Assembly (NCBI GenBank): GCA_032622095.1 | Contig: CP136066.1 | Location: forward strand, 144,491,559 to 144,555,558 | Direction: 5' to 3' | DNA from: Siphonodentalium dalli | Lineage: Eukaryota > Mollusca > Scaphopoda > Gadilida > Siphonodentaliidae | DNA length: 64,000 bases | Shown: positions 1-10,799 of the stretch, in pieces | How the letters are laid out: the number at the start of each line of letters is the position of its first letter | Numbering within the stretch: the stretch's first letter is position 1 | Program-made: the position numbers and the translations under genes | The notes under the pieces: generated by a model | Told to the model about the DNA's origin: nothing | Seen by the model: the letters and a program-made list of their open reading frames with translations, nothing else | The model's database searches: none

Positions 1-781
1 CATTCTTTTTACTGTTCAATTGATAATAGTTATTCCATGAATTCGATCAGTTGTAGCTCGGTTGAGGTGAACAATCGATCATATTAAGGAACATGTACAT
101 GTAGTTTGCTCAGGCGAGGTTGAAATTATTTGCCATGTACAGAACAAGGTAAACAAATGTTTGGGGCGTTTTCCTGCATTTTATTTATTTGCTTTCGAAG
201 GTTATCGCTCAAAGAGCCCCTTCCCCAACACGATGGTTTTCGCAAGCTAAGATGTTTCGCATCTATCGCTTTGGCTCCCCCGGCTTCAAGATGCCACACC
301 AGATTGGACACAGAATTGGTACAAATGTGCAAATATATCTCTAGTACACATGTCGTGTGTCGAGACACCCACGGTTGCTATAGATTATATTATATCAGCC
401 TTCGGAATATATTGTCTTATATCAGCTTCGAATATTTCGATTATCTCTGTGCATATTTATTATTCACACTCTTCAGAAGAAGACTTGTGATAAAAAAAAC
501 TTCGCCGGTCAACTTATTTTTCTTCAAAGTACATCTATATTGTACAACTTTCGTTGCTCATAAAATGACTGTGTATCTGTAGAAGGCAATCTCTGAAATA
601 CCATCTTTCCCTAACGCATATGATTTGCGCAAACTCTCGTTTGGGCATTTCCCGTTTTGGCTTCCCTTAATCGTTATAAGCACGTCAAAATAAGTACGTC
701 CACCTGACACATCACACTCTATCTCAAGAATCGTGATTGTAAGTAAATGTTTAATGTATTTTCAGCATATTAGATGAAATG
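1..781. other. Unassigned region
   Basis: No supported gene or repeat. A 150-codon open frame lies at 130-582 (+), but its composition is low-complexity, rich in Phe, Tyr, Leu and Cys, and matches no family I recognise. An overlapping frame on the other strand is also open, so chance is likely. Confidence 0.6.
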
Positions 782-931
782 ATTATGCTAATTAATGATG
801 ATGGTGGTGGTGGTAGTGGTGGGTTCTGGTGGTGGTGGTGGTGGTGGTGGTGGTAGTGATGGCGTTGAGTAAATATGGTCACTGATGACTATGATGATGG
901 CGATGATTATGATGATGATAATTATCTAAAT
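782..931. repeat. GGT/GAT trinucleotide microsatellite
   Basis: A run of GGT units (about 800-861) is flanked by GAT-type units up to about 920. It lies directly upstream of the LINE remnant at 934. The same GAT/GGT composition recurs at 1319, 23360, 31345 and 53784, so this simple repeat is common in this genome. Confidence 0.85.
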
Positions 932-933
932 AA

Positions 934-1267
934 CGTTATATTATGACCGATGTTCCTGAAAACCCTGCCATACTTGCTAGTTCATGTGAAAGGGATCTAG
1001 GAGTTCCATGTTAACGAAAAACTTATGTTTGACGTCCATATCAACGCTACCTGCAACACAGCGAATAAAATATTGGGCATAATAAACAGAACTGAAATTA
1101 CAAATGACGAGGTCCGAAAAAGACATATGAAAATTCTTTTTTGTACATACATGATTACACCGTGGAACAGATTACTGGGCTTCAGCGTCGAAATCGAGAC
1201 CGTTGGTGAATTCAAAACATTATTAGATGCATGCCACTATGATCCGAAGTATCATTTCCACTCATAA
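934..1267 (+). pseudogene. LINE reverse-transcriptase C-terminal fragment (CR1-like)
   Basis: Relic of a non-LTR retrotransposon ORF2, covering the RT thumb and the C-terminal tail. Frame one, from about 934, reads SCERDLGV. One extra base near 1007-1012 shifts the frame, and reading continues as NEKLMFDVHINATCNTANK, then ILGIINRT. This is the usual 'E+DLGV.. D.KL.F..HI......KAN..LG.I.R.F' block of CR1/L2-type LINEs. About 40 bases later the text jumps to TPWNRLL followed by EFKTLLD, which matches the C-terminal 'WN.LP..VV.A.S...FK..LD' block of the same families. Roughly 100 residues between the two blocks are therefore deleted. The copy has a frameshift, an internal deletion and no catalytic core, so it is dead. 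The exact clade cannot be decided by eye. Confidence 0.75.
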
Positions 1268-1318
1268 ATTGTGACGGACAATGAAGTGCATATCTGAACT
1301 AAAAGTCGAATGACTTGT

Positions 1319-1392
1319 GGTGGTATTGTGATGATGGTGAGTACATATGATGATGGTGGTGATTATGATGATGATGGTGATGATAGAAAATG
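1319..1392. repeat. GAT/GGT microsatellite
   Basis: Irregular GAT, GGT and ATG triplets directly downstream of the LINE relic. This is the same simple-repeat type as at 782-931, so the LINE fragment sits between two blocks of it. Confidence 0.8.
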
Positions 1393-2217
1393 ATAATGCT
1401 GCTGATCGTGAACACGGTGAAGGTTTTTACACAAGTAACTATAAGTATTTGTACCCAGTTAGAGTAATGAACATGCCAGTCATTATAATAGTCATATTCA
1501 AACATATACATATATGTATATTAAACTGACAAAAACGGTGAATTCTCTAGAGATGTATTAGGGGCTCCATACGTTTTGTAATTGTTTCTTTATCAAACCA
1601 CACCCATGATATTTTTTAGAATACATTAAGCCGCCAGCCCCCTGACCCTTCTGTAACATTCCACCCCCATGCCATTGTCAAACTTCCATAGAGTGCAAGT
1701 CACACACACCCACCCACACACACACACAGTTTACATAAAACTGGGTCATACGGGGCGAAACAACAATCGTGCAGCAGTAAACAACATGATTGTTTTCGAA
1801 CTGACCAGTTGACCTGGAAAGTATATTGAAAAACACCCACGCACTCGTGTCACGTCGTTTCACTGTCACTGAAAATGTGTGTCACGCGTTGCAACGGGTA
1901 TGTATTATTATACTTAAAAAGTTGCATCTCGGTTTTTGTGGTTTGCATGCTTGTCGCTGAGACCAATGAAATGCAATGGATGGATATTTATATTTGGGTC
2001 GGGTTGTTTAAAATTTATGGATATTTTTTCTGGTGTCATTATTAAGGGAGTAACCTGTCAATCTAAATAGATCGTCTAATTTGGAAAAAAACTGGCGCGT
2101 ATGCGGACACGAGTATTGCGGGGTTAGCGTAATTCCAAGCAGATTAACTCCGCTAAAGGAAATCTTGCTTGTACTATTTATTCACTGGGATCTAAAGTAA
2201 AGTAAATTAGTTATTTA
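1393..2217. other. Unassigned region with CA repeat
   Basis: Contains a short CA/CCA repeat at about 1700-1729. Nothing else could be assigned on either strand. Confidence 0.6.
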
Positions 2218-2401
2218 ATATATGTTGCTAAAATTGCAGCCAAGTATTGGGTAATGTACACTTATATAGTGATTCAGATATGTGAGTAGAATTTCGAAAA
2301 TAAAAGATGCAGGTATACTTTCTGATTCATTCTCTGAATCACTGAAATGTAGTTAATGTACATTACCCAACACTTGGAAGCAAATCTTAGCAACATATAT
2401 A
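2218..2401. repeat. Inverted repeat at the 5' edge of a LINE relic
   Basis: Left arm 2218-2278 pairs with right arm 2333-2401 around a loop of about 54 bases. The arms share the inverted blocks TATATGTTGCTAA, CCAAGTRTTGGGTAATGTAC and GTGATTCAGA, with an 8-9 base insertion in the right arm. The right arm leads directly into LINE coding sequence (MYITQHLEANLSNIYN...), so the left arm looks like a back-folded duplicate of the LINE end. Confidence 0.7.
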
Positions 2402-2776
2402 ATATAAATGTTATTGACATCGGAAAACTTATTACAAATGACAAATATATAGCGAATGATTTCAATTCAAGGTATATCGAGAGATTTAAACGAGATATAT
2501 ATACGTATCTAGATCCTATAAGGACAAGTATATATAATGGAACCTTTCCTCGAACATACACGATGCCACGAAGAGCGAGAAATGTTTACAAGACTTCGTA
2601 TTAGTAATCATAATTTGGAAATAGAGAAAGGTAGACATAAACAACCGAAAACTCCAGTTAAAAACAGATTGTTTATACAATATGCGATCAGGCATGCACT
2701 TCATTTTGTTATCGAGTGTAGTGCATACTTTATAAATCTAAGGACAATACTATTTCGAGATATTGAAGAAAATTAG
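2340..2776 (+). pseudogene. LINE ORF2 C-terminus with Cys/His tail region
   Basis: Extreme C-terminal part of a non-LTR retrotransposon polyprotein. The first frame (2356-2604) contains IANDFNSRYIERFKRDIYT. A frameshift near 2540-2590 moves the reading to the second frame (2537-2776), with MFTRLRISNHNLEIEKGRH, PKTPVKNRLF, then HFVIECSAYFINLR and a stop. The pattern 'RLR...H.L.IEKGR...P...R.C..C......HF...C..Y..LR' is characteristic of the C-terminal tail of many animal LINEs. In the second block the usual CxxC pair is lost (it reads RLFIQYA), a sign of decay. The related LINE at 47548-51405 ends with a similar EKGRH segment on the minus strand, so both may belong to one family. Confidence 0.75.
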
Positions 2777-3143
2777 TGTGAATTTTCAAAAATGAGCGGT
2801 AGTGAAAATGTTCAAAACGATTATGTGAAATGATGATGCAAAGATTATAAACCGTATGCAACATGAGCAGGTTGTTCTTTCTCAGAAGGGGGTCTTTGAA
2901 TTAAGTTTGGTATATTATAGAGATAAACCTGATAAGATAATGGTGGTCGTTGAATGGCGATGCTTTGCATCTAATATATATTGAACACAATTTATTTTCG
3001 TTTGTATTTACATGTTTTAAGTTTTAACTCATTATGTAACTATATATATATGATAGACCATGTAAAGAACACGTTCATATGGCCAAGTCCTCAGAAGACA
3101 ATGTTGACAACGCAATAGTTAGCGCAATCGCAAACGACATTAA
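2777..3143. other. Unassigned region
   Basis: Possible 3' untranslated tail of the preceding LINE, as it is AT-rich with no clear polyA. No gene seen. Confidence 0.5.
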
Positions 3144-3222
3144 CCCTTCTATGATTGGAGCTTCCTGAAATGTTGCGAAACCCCTGTGCCAATGCATTCT
3201 CCTATATATGCGAGTCTCCCAT
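3144..3222 (+). mobile_element. TTAA MITE family P1, 5' fragment
   Basis: TTAA at 3140-3143 is followed by CCCTTCTATGATTGGAG and then the family hallmark GCATTCTCCTATATATGCGAG at about 3194. The same hallmark, repeated and inverted, builds the hairpins of the full copy at 54104-54496. No right end is visible. Confidence 0.55.
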
Positions 3223-4233
3223 AATTTTAATTATTAGATTATAGGTTCATTATGTCAGATACATTGAGGCGTCTTGTAATGCGCTTGGTGGTTTGCGGAC
3301 TTAACTAGTAAAGAGTGCTCGCATATGTCACACGCTGGCCCGGTTCCCGGGGATCAAAATAGGTCGAACGCACGCGAAATAGTTCATGCGTATCTTTTTT
3401 CGCTTCGATATGAAGAAATAAAGAGCGTTCCTTATCAGTCTTTTCCTTATATAGTATGATTAAAGAGCGTTTATCTTATACTCATGCGCGAAACAATTAA
3501 TATCTTACCAGCTGGTCTTATGCGAGTTTTCGCCCGAGTATTTTTTTTATGAAGTTTGTATATCAGTATTTCTTCTACTTATTGACCTATTGTAGACGCC
3601 TGAACATGAGATTACGAGTTGCATTAATTGCAAAGTAAACCACGACATAATGTAAATGACTCTGCGTGGAACTTTGCTGTGAGCTGCTTATATTGTGGTT
3701 ATTGACACAGGTGAACAGGTATATATGGGAGGGCAATTTCATAATAATCAACTAATTGATCATCATGTGGTCTGATGTTTGATGGGTCATAATGCTTTAA
3801 TTGAATATGTTCCCGCGATGCGATGATTACGTGGTGTGGTGGATGCAGGGTCGATCCATGTCGGCACGCGAAAAGAACATAAGATTCCATCAAACGTTAA
3901 TAAATAGGCAGCGTGAACCGCTATGCAAATCAGAGTAACTGTTTTATATGATAACTAACGGCACGCGATTGACACAAACAGTCTAAATTTATCAGTTTTA
4001 GTACTAATTTTTACACTAGATTGAGACATGGAGCAACTGAACATTCGACCAGTTTTGATAACCAAGACAAGTATCAGTATCAAGTTTAGAGGGTTGATTG
4101 CTTTATTGCAGATTAAGGCGTAACATGTATAACATATACACACTACTTTATACAATATATACACAATAAATAAACAAAACTCCTCCCTACAGACAGGAAT
4201 AAGAACAAACAAACACGTTTGTATGGAGTGACT
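3223..4233. other. Unassigned region
   Basis: Mostly AT-rich unique-looking sequence. A segment at about 3270-3360 has a loose polymerase-III-box flavour (GGCCCGGTTCCCGGGGATC), but no cloverleaf could be drawn. A 64-codon open frame at 3699-3893 (-) is unrecognised. Confidence 0.5.
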
Positions 4234-4237
4234 TTAA

Positions 4238-4459
4238 CCATTTCTGTATTCTCCCACTCAGTTATAAAAGTATAAAAGGGAATATTCTATTATTCATTTG
4301 GAGGTGTGTTTAAGTAATAAAGGCAGACGACAGACACGAAAAGAATAGTTCATATTCATTGCTGGGAAATGTTCAGATAATAAGTTCAACTATGGTCGAT
4401 CGTTTGTTGAACATTTCCTGAGGGAACTACTCGTCAATGAGTATTTAGTATAGAATGGG
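4238..4459 (-). mobile_element. TTAA MITE family P2, complete copy
   Basis: A 222-bp element flanked by TTAA on both sides (4234-4237 and 4460-4463). On the minus strand it starts CCCATTCTATACTAAATACT and contains TCATTGACGAGTAGTTCC. It then has an inverted pair built on AATGTTCAGATAATAAGTTCAAC and its complement, and finally TGTCGTCTGCC. Related copies are at 21183, 36621 and 45704. There is no open frame. CCC...GGG termini plus TTAA duplication are typical of piggyBac-type non-autonomous elements. Confidence 0.7.
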
Positions 4460-4463
4460 TTAA

Positions 4464-6316
4464 AGGCACGGGCGGCGTTCGTTGCAGAAATATTAACATT
4501 TGTTCAAATCGCCATCAACAGAAGGAATATTACAAAATATATAGTTTTGTTCATATGCCAAACATAATCAGCGCGTAAGTAGTATATTGTCGTCAAGACG
4601 TACGATGGTGTACGTAAACAAGAGCCTGCTCGTGTTACAGAAGTTTTGCTTGTTTACATAACACAGCGCAATTCTATTGGTTATATCACACAAAAGTGAT
4701 ATAAACTCTCTTTATTATTTCCATATCAGGAAAACAGTAACAAATGACGCTCTTTATGTTTACCATATCCGGATCTAAACAAAAGCCAGGTTCTGTAACG
4801 TTTTTTGCTTTTGTTTACTTAACAAAGGAAAAACATTTGACAATAACATACTGTTTATGCCATATTTCTGATTGGTATAAGAACAAAATATGTCTATAGT
4901 TTACTATATATTCTTTCTGTTTATGGCTGTTTTTGAAGGAGGTGAATATTTTAACAGCATACCCACCGCCAACACCGCCCGTATCTGTAATGTTTTATAA
5001 CCGTTCAATAACTGCTTAGGCCAAATAAAAACAAATGATTTGTTTCCGATATGTTAGCATATATTAATGAAAACACATTACATGTATATATACAACGGTA
5101 AATAGGCATGTATAGAACCTATTACTCAAATAAGTTCATGTTGAACTATTTCGACCTCCAAATAGGTTCATATTGAGATTATGATCCAGGAAAAGAGGCT
5201 GCTCGTCGTATATAATCTCTTTATGCCAGACAAAATATAGGTCGATGCGCTCCAGAATTGTCTATGAGAGACGTGTACAACTAATCATTTGGCAGCGTTT
5301 TCCTACTGTTTACCTGTATCATTATAGTTGGTAGCATAATTGTCTGTCGATGTGTAGCTGGTAGTTTTGATGAGCCAAACCTCTGTTAACACCTGACACG
5401 AGGATTAACAGATTATCGCTCTTCTCACACATGAATGCTAATCTGCAACCAAGCCATTTGTCCATCAACGTCCCCGGCTTCCAAGTAGAATCGCGAAAGA
5501 TAGAAAAGAACAGACAATTGTTACATTTGTTCTATATACTGACTTCACGACCCCGCCCATTATTGTCTGATCTGCCTACTGGATCTACCTTGAGTTTTAC
5601 GATGCCATTTTGAGTTAGTACTGAAGAAGGAAATCAGCCAAAAGAGTGTTACCGCACGAAAGCCGTCAAATGAATATGGCCCATCTGAATCTCCTAATTA
5701 CGCGATTTAGAAGGATGAAAAGATAGGTAGATAAATACACACAAATTAGGCTTTGTGGGAAAAACTCAATATCATTGCTACTTTAATTTTTTGTTAGCAC
5801 AGATACGAGACGATTAACGCTTTTATTGTTTACCATGTATATGCGGAATATATAGACTAAACACGGAACGATCATTATTGTCCACGGCGAAGAAAAATCG
5901 TCGGAACCTTGTTTCATTGATGTGCACTACTTTTTACGCAATCGCTCTCGTAGAACGGTTTCAAGAAGATATCCCATCATAAGTTTGTGAAGGCCCCAGT
6001 GTATTGTGAGAACCCCACTTAGCGTATATGTATCATTCATTCCCGGTTGAATTTCTTTTTATTCTAAAGAAATCTGATTAAGCGCAGACGTTGTGCGTTA
6101 AAGGATACTCAACAGGTTGTCTATTCCGTTGCCAACAATACTGTAAAATGAACGTATGTTTAAACATATAGAAAATTCACCTTGCGCACAATCAGTTCGT
6201 CTTCCTTTTAACGTCCATAACTATGGTAGCGATACCCGAAACACCTGTTGCCATTCAGAAGTTGTGTTCGTTACACTGTATAACGCGACTTGGCGAGACA
6301 TTCACTTCTAAATTAA
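4464..6316. other. Unassigned region
   Basis: AT-rich, with several short local inversions but no recognisable gene, long repeat or RNA. Open frames of about 60 codons are at chance level. Confidence 0.55.
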
Positions 6317-6320
6317 TTAA

Positions 6321-6480
6321 CCCGTTCATAACGGGATCTGAACTGGTGCAGCATTAAATATCCTGTACCAGTGCATTCTCTTATATATGCCAGTCTCCCA
6401 TATGGAACCTCGTATATATGCAATTACACTGGCTTACAAGGTAAATATTGTTAGGCCAATGTCTTCTCTCCAATCATAGC
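6321..6480 (+). mobile_element. TTAA MITE family P1, diverged copy
   Basis: Starts after TTAA (6317-6320) with CCCGTTCATAACGGG, then CTGGTGCAGCATTA, as in the copy at 29311. A degraded hairpin at about 6366-6433 uses the family motif GCATTCTCTTATATATGC and its complement. The right end is eroded, so the end coordinate is approximate. Confidence 0.5.
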
Positions 6481-6744
6481 TATACTTGGCATTAGAATCG
6501 TCTACTATATGTATATGAAAGGATCATCTGATAATACAAGCAGATGACAACGAGTGTTTTGTAAGACTAAGATTCATACATAATTCCATAGTAAAATCGC
6601 AATATACATATACGACAATTTAAAATGAACAACTCTGTCGATAAGAAATTTTTTAGTTTTGGCGTCCGTGGTCTGTATAGTTTTTATCGTAATACTATTC
6701 TGGAATACTGCGGCACAGTTTCCTCACCTGCAGTATCAGTGTGT

Positions 6745-7493
6745 AACTCTTGAAAACATCAAGCGTACACTCGACATATTGTATTACGATGCAGCGCGAG
6801 TTGTATCTAGATCATCATCGAACGCCAATTTACTTAACGAACTTGGATGGAAACCCCTCCAGATTCGTCGAGATGCTCAAAAATTATGTCTTATGCACAA
6901 AATTGTCAATCGTAAAGCCCCTCAATTTTTATCCGATCTTCTTCTTCCACGCGTCGGTGATACGAGTCGTTACTTTTTGCGCAATGCGGACGATTTTGAG
7001 ACCTACTTTTGTCAACTAGAAACCTTCAAGAAATCTTTCTTTCCAAAAACAATCGAAGTTTGGAACTGCAGGCTTGGCAAATGACATCAAAATAAAATCT
7101 TACGAGGCTTTCAAATCAACAATTCTACCCAAGAGAAAAATATCATCTCATGTATATCTCGGTGACCGACAGACAAATATCATACATGCACTGTCGAATT
7201 AGAAACAATTGTAGCAATCTAAATCATGACAAAGTTGAAAATCACATTGGTGATAACCCCATGTGTAGTTGTGGAAGCCCTGTGGAAGATGCAGAACACT
7301 ACTTCATGTATTGCGCCCTTTATTCACAACAACGCATAGAACTGTCACATGTTATGAGATCATTTCGAGTCACGTCCTACAAAGCGCTTCTAAACGGAGA
7401 TCTAACTTTAACCGCCAACGAGAATTGCATTCTAACAGATACAGCTTTAAATTTCATAAAATCTTCCGGACGATTTGCGTCGTGCGACGAATA
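6745..7493 (+). pseudogene. LINE RT C-terminal domain with Cys-rich tail
   Basis: C-terminal third of a non-LTR retrotransposon ORF2. The first block (to 7084) reads YYDAARVVSRSSSNANLLNELGWKPL, QIRRDAQKLCLMHKIVN, APQFLSDLLLPRVG and RYFLRNADDFE, then LETFKKSFFPKTIEVWN. This matches the family pattern 'DAAR.V.G......LL.ELGW..L..RR..H+L...YKI.NG..P.YL..LLPP.' and its following 'KSFFPS....WN'. A frameshift near 7080 moves to a second frame (7150-7493), with CRIRNNCSNLNHD and a Cys/His module, MCSCGSPVEDAEHYFMYC, i.e. C-x-C-x(8-9)-H-x(4)-C. The ORF ends at FIKSSGRF..., close to the normal C-terminus. An AT-rich tail follows. The 3' end is nearly complete while the 5' part is missing, the usual result of LINE 5' truncation. 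Confidence 0.85.
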
Positions 7494-7927
7494 AGCTCTT
7501 GTAAACCCACAAAATCTATGTAAAATAAATGTACTTGGTGCCCAAATATCCTGTTCTGTTACTTACTCAAACGACCCCTTTCTATTTACAATTCCCCAAA
7601 CACACCAACTAACGCTCTCCCCACCTTATACATATATATGTTGCCAGTTGGCTTATTATTCATATGTATGTATAATTAAACTTATTATCCCCACCACACC
7701 ATTGATTTATAATAATTAACACCCACGTACTATCTTATACTCACGCATTCACAATTCTACCCGGCCTACCAAAACCTGATACAAATCCAAAATATATTGT
7801 TATATTTATGTTTCATGCATGATCTGTAGGGGGCGGAGATCCATCTAAGTTTCAAAGAACTTGTCCTCCAATCCCTTATATGTTATGTATTATTTATGCA
7901 TTATACTAATAAAATATGTTTAAATCA
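7494..7927 (+). mobile_element. LINE 3' untranslated tail
   Basis: Non-coding sequence after the stop of the LINE at 6745-7493, ending in AATAAAATATGTTTAAATCA just before the next LINE fragment. The terminal ATCAA-type repeats resemble short 3' tails of LINEs that lack polyA. Confidence 0.55.
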
Positions 7928-8283
7928 AATCAAGCGTAGAGCCACTGGACTGGTCCCTCAACTACGAAACATGAGTTACGGAGATAGACTAATCCGACTA
8001 AATTTATAATGTCCGTGAAATTTAGAAAACTCCGTGATGACTTGATAGAGACTTACAAGTATCTAAACGGTCATTATAAAATCAAGATATAAACACCTTT
8101 TCAATAAAGCGTTATACTAAAACACAAGAGGTCATATCCAGAAGCTACATATCAAGCGATGCAACAAAGATATTGGGAAATATTTCTTCAGTCAACGAAT
8201 TACCCGGAACAGCTTGCAAGATATGGTTATCAGTGTTGGAACGTTAACAACATTCAAAGGGATTATTGATTCGTATAAGGATT
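7928..8283 (+). pseudogene. CR1-like LINE C-terminal fragment
   Basis: A second LINE remnant directly behind the first. Conceptual reading across several frameshifts gives RRATGLVPQLRNMSYGDRL, then ETYKYLNGHYKI, TRGHIQKL and RCNKDIGKYFFSQRI. These correspond to the C-terminal blocks 'RRATKLVP.L+.LSYE.RL..L.L', 'D.IE.YK...G.Y' and 'R......FFS.R.....N.LP' of CR1-type LINEs. It appears to be the same lineage as the piece at 934-1267, but covers the part deleted there. There are multiple stops and frameshifts and no catalytic core. Its 3' edge forms the left arm of the palindrome at 8274-8431. Confidence 0.7.
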
Positions 8284-8431
8284 AACTGTCATGTGGACTG
8301 TTTTTATGGAGATGTAACCGTGAGGTAAGTGGACATAACTTGTGTAAAACCGGGTTTTACATACAAGTTATGACCACTTACCTCACGGTTACATCTCCAT
8401 AAAAATAGTCCATATGACAGTTAATCCTTAT
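8274..8431. repeat. Near-perfect 158-bp palindrome
   Basis: Left arm from 8274 (TATAAGGATTAACTGTCAT) pairs almost base for base with the right arm ending at 8431 (ATGACAGTTAATCCTTATA). The centre is at about 8352, within GTAAAACCGGGTTTTAC, so there is essentially no loop. Only a few mismatches separate the arms. The left arm continues the LINE 3' end, so the right arm is most simply an inverted duplicate of it. Confidence 0.85.
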
Positions 8432-9131
8432 ATTTATATACATTTAGCGAAAAAGCCACTTTTGTAAATGTATTTAAATCGAAAAGTGTATCGTGACAAA
8501 AACAGCCCAAAATACCCAATAGCACCCTCGGCAAAAGTTAATAGGAACAATTTCTCTTCATATTGAAACCCGATGATGTATTAGGTCAATCCTGCGTGAG
8601 TCCAAATGCGCCCAAAACATTACGCGTTCGTCTTTCCAAACCCAATGACGTATCGATGGTGTTATGAGCTTGGTGTTGTGAGCCTTTGCGCATTCACCGA
8701 GAAATAACTGCAACTAGCCACGTGGGCGCAGACCAATCAGAATGCTGGATTTAGTGATGACAACACTTAGTATGTAAATATATTCATACCAACAGAAGTA
8801 TGACTTTTATTGCTGACTATAGATTGTTGTGATTTTATATCATTACCAAATGCAATTATTAAATTGATATTGCTATTGAAGATTTATAATGATTTCTTTC
8901 CATTTAGTTTGTGTATTTGTTAGTATTAACAGGGACGAGGTACTCTATTGGGAACAATATGACTTTATACGGTATTCATAAGCCTTTATGTATATGAGAA
9001 GGTGTAGTTTGAAACAAATGTTTTTTTTTTTGCAAAGCAACTAGTACAGTCAATTTAAATTTATAACTACACATACATGCATTTTTTCATGTTGCTATTA
9101 ATCTGAGATCTAGAACCAGGAATATACCTTC
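8432..9131. other. Unassigned region
   Basis: AT-rich, with a short polyT tract near 9022. No gene or long repeat recognised. Confidence 0.55.
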
Positions 9132-9407
9132 AAGTATATTTGCGTACAAGCCTTGAAATAGTGTGCCTGTCATTTGCAGAATGAGGTCCACAGAGGGTGA
9201 ATTTAGTGATGCTACCCCGCATAGCGGGCTAGCATCACCAAATTCACCCTCTGTGAACATCATTATGTTGAGTTGTAAGCAGAATGAGGTCCACAGAGGG
9301 TGAATTTGGTGATTCTAGCCGTCTATGCGGGGTAGCATCACTAAATTCACCCTCTGGGGACCTCATTCTGCAAATGACAGACACACTATTTTAAGTATAT
9401 TTGCGTA
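9132..9407. mobile_element. Palindromic MITE with two internal hairpins
   Basis: Terminal inverted repeats of about 65 bp run inward from AATAGTGTGCCTGTCATTTG (about 9158) and its complement ending near 9392. Inside are two hairpins, 9178-9264 and 9281-9368, each built on GAATGAGGTCCACAGAGGGT and its complement. The element is bracketed by an identical 15-bp direct repeat, AAGTATATTTGCGTA (9132-9146 and 9393-9407), a possible long target duplication, although nine bases separate the left repeat from the TIR. Relics of the same family are at 53715-53776 and 54647-54727. No open frame. Confidence 0.75.
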
Positions 9408-9922
9408 GAATTGTACTCATAGAGGCAGACTGGGCTCATAAACATGAATGAACACACCTTAGTATCTATGTTGTTTCGAGTGTATAATATTTATCAACGA
9501 ACTATATTCCCAGACGTTTATGGCTTCGGCACTCAGCCGTGAGTGTAGGCTAGCTACCCAATCGATATATCGTCGAATTCATGCGCCAATTAAAATTCTT
9601 CAGATATAAGCGCGGGATTCATCGCCAAGGAGGGGTCGAGTGGGTGGCACATGATGCGTGCTACGCATACCAATGTTCGGTGAATTTATTTTGGTGAATC
9701 TTCCTAAATGTGTTATTTCTCATTTTCCCCCCCCAAGGAGAAGTGACTTCTATAGCTGTATTCCAGCCTATACGTAAGATCCGAATGTTGTTTTGAAAGT
9801 GTATTTACTGATTATATTGGCGTATTTATTGATTACAAGGGGAATTTAAGTTGATTTATTGTGTAGTATCAAGCGTGTTGGGGTGAATTGCAGCTTAGAT
9901 GAATTCTTCCTGATAACCTTCA
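9408..9922. other. Unassigned region
   Basis: No coding potential seen. Flank of Helitron copy A, whose insertion site is A9922/T. Confidence 0.5.
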
Positions 9923-9957
9923 TCTATTATATATTTTGAAAGATCTGTGTATGTGTT

Positions 9958-9997
<40 letters not shown>

Positions 9998-10449
9998 AAA
10001 TCGATGGACTCGAAAACGACTAAGCCAATTTCGATGAAATTTGGTATTTGGATGTGTTTTCGGCCGGAGACGAACATAGGCATATTTATTTGTCCGTGCG
10101 AGGTCAACTTTTCACGTGCGGAGGTCAAATCTATTTTTACGCCGTTTTTGCGCTAATATATTTCAGTTCGGTGCTCACAAATCGATTCGATATAGCGCGA
10201 ATAATAAATTGCCAGTCATATAATTTGCACGGTTAGAATCTGTGTGGCTTCATCTTTCCAACGATATATAATATGTATGTATCCGTTTTAGTTATCTGCC
10301 TCAATTATTAGGTACAAGTGGTACGATGCTTTTATCGGGATAAAATCAATGCGTAATTTCTATGACGTCGTCAGAGGTCATAAAGTTAGATTACGTTAAC
10401 TCTCACCCTGCCGATGCATTTGACTGTGTCGCGTTAACTCGTTTAGGAC

Positions 10450-10516
10450 GGGAAACGGATATATCCGTTTCCCAAAACATTACCTACAGGACGGGAAACG
10501 GATATATCCGTTTCCC
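10450..10516. repeat. Two identical 24-bp perfect palindromes
   Basis: Positions 10450-10473 and 10493-10516 carry the same sequence: half-site GGGAAACGGATA followed by its exact complement. They are spaced 43 bp apart and sit only 12 bp inside the left TIR of the nested element. Subterminal repeated palindromes could be transposase-binding sites, an inference from position only. Confidence 0.85.
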
Positions 10517-10799
10517 ACTTCATGCACTTGTTATCATCGCATGAATCTTTTATAATTAAATGTTTTGAGCATAGTAGCATGTATTCAATATAGGCCGATC
10601 ACTCAGTGAGGGGTCCAGGAAGATGTAACCTAATTTTGGCGTCACGTGGGGGTCGCGTGACGTGATTCGTGACGTCATTGTTCCAAAATGTCGGCGCCCA
10701 GTAGCCTAAGCCGTAGACGCGTAGACAAGTTTTCGGTTGGTAATCACCATGGCAGGTGAATCTTGACTCCTTCAGCGGAAGGAAATAGAAGCGGGAGCA

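Noticed and set aside
130-582. 150-codon open frame near the left edge
   Set aside because: Low-complexity composition, an overlapping open frame on the other strand, no known motif and no splice or start context.
3270-3360. Possible tRNA-derived SINE head
   Set aside because: Only a loose B-box-like GGTTCCCGGGGATC; no A box at proper spacing, no cloverleaf, no tail.
9947-10156. Cys/Val-rich frames over the GT repeats
   Set aside because: Artefact of the GT dinucleotide inside the Helitrons; frames are not protein-like.
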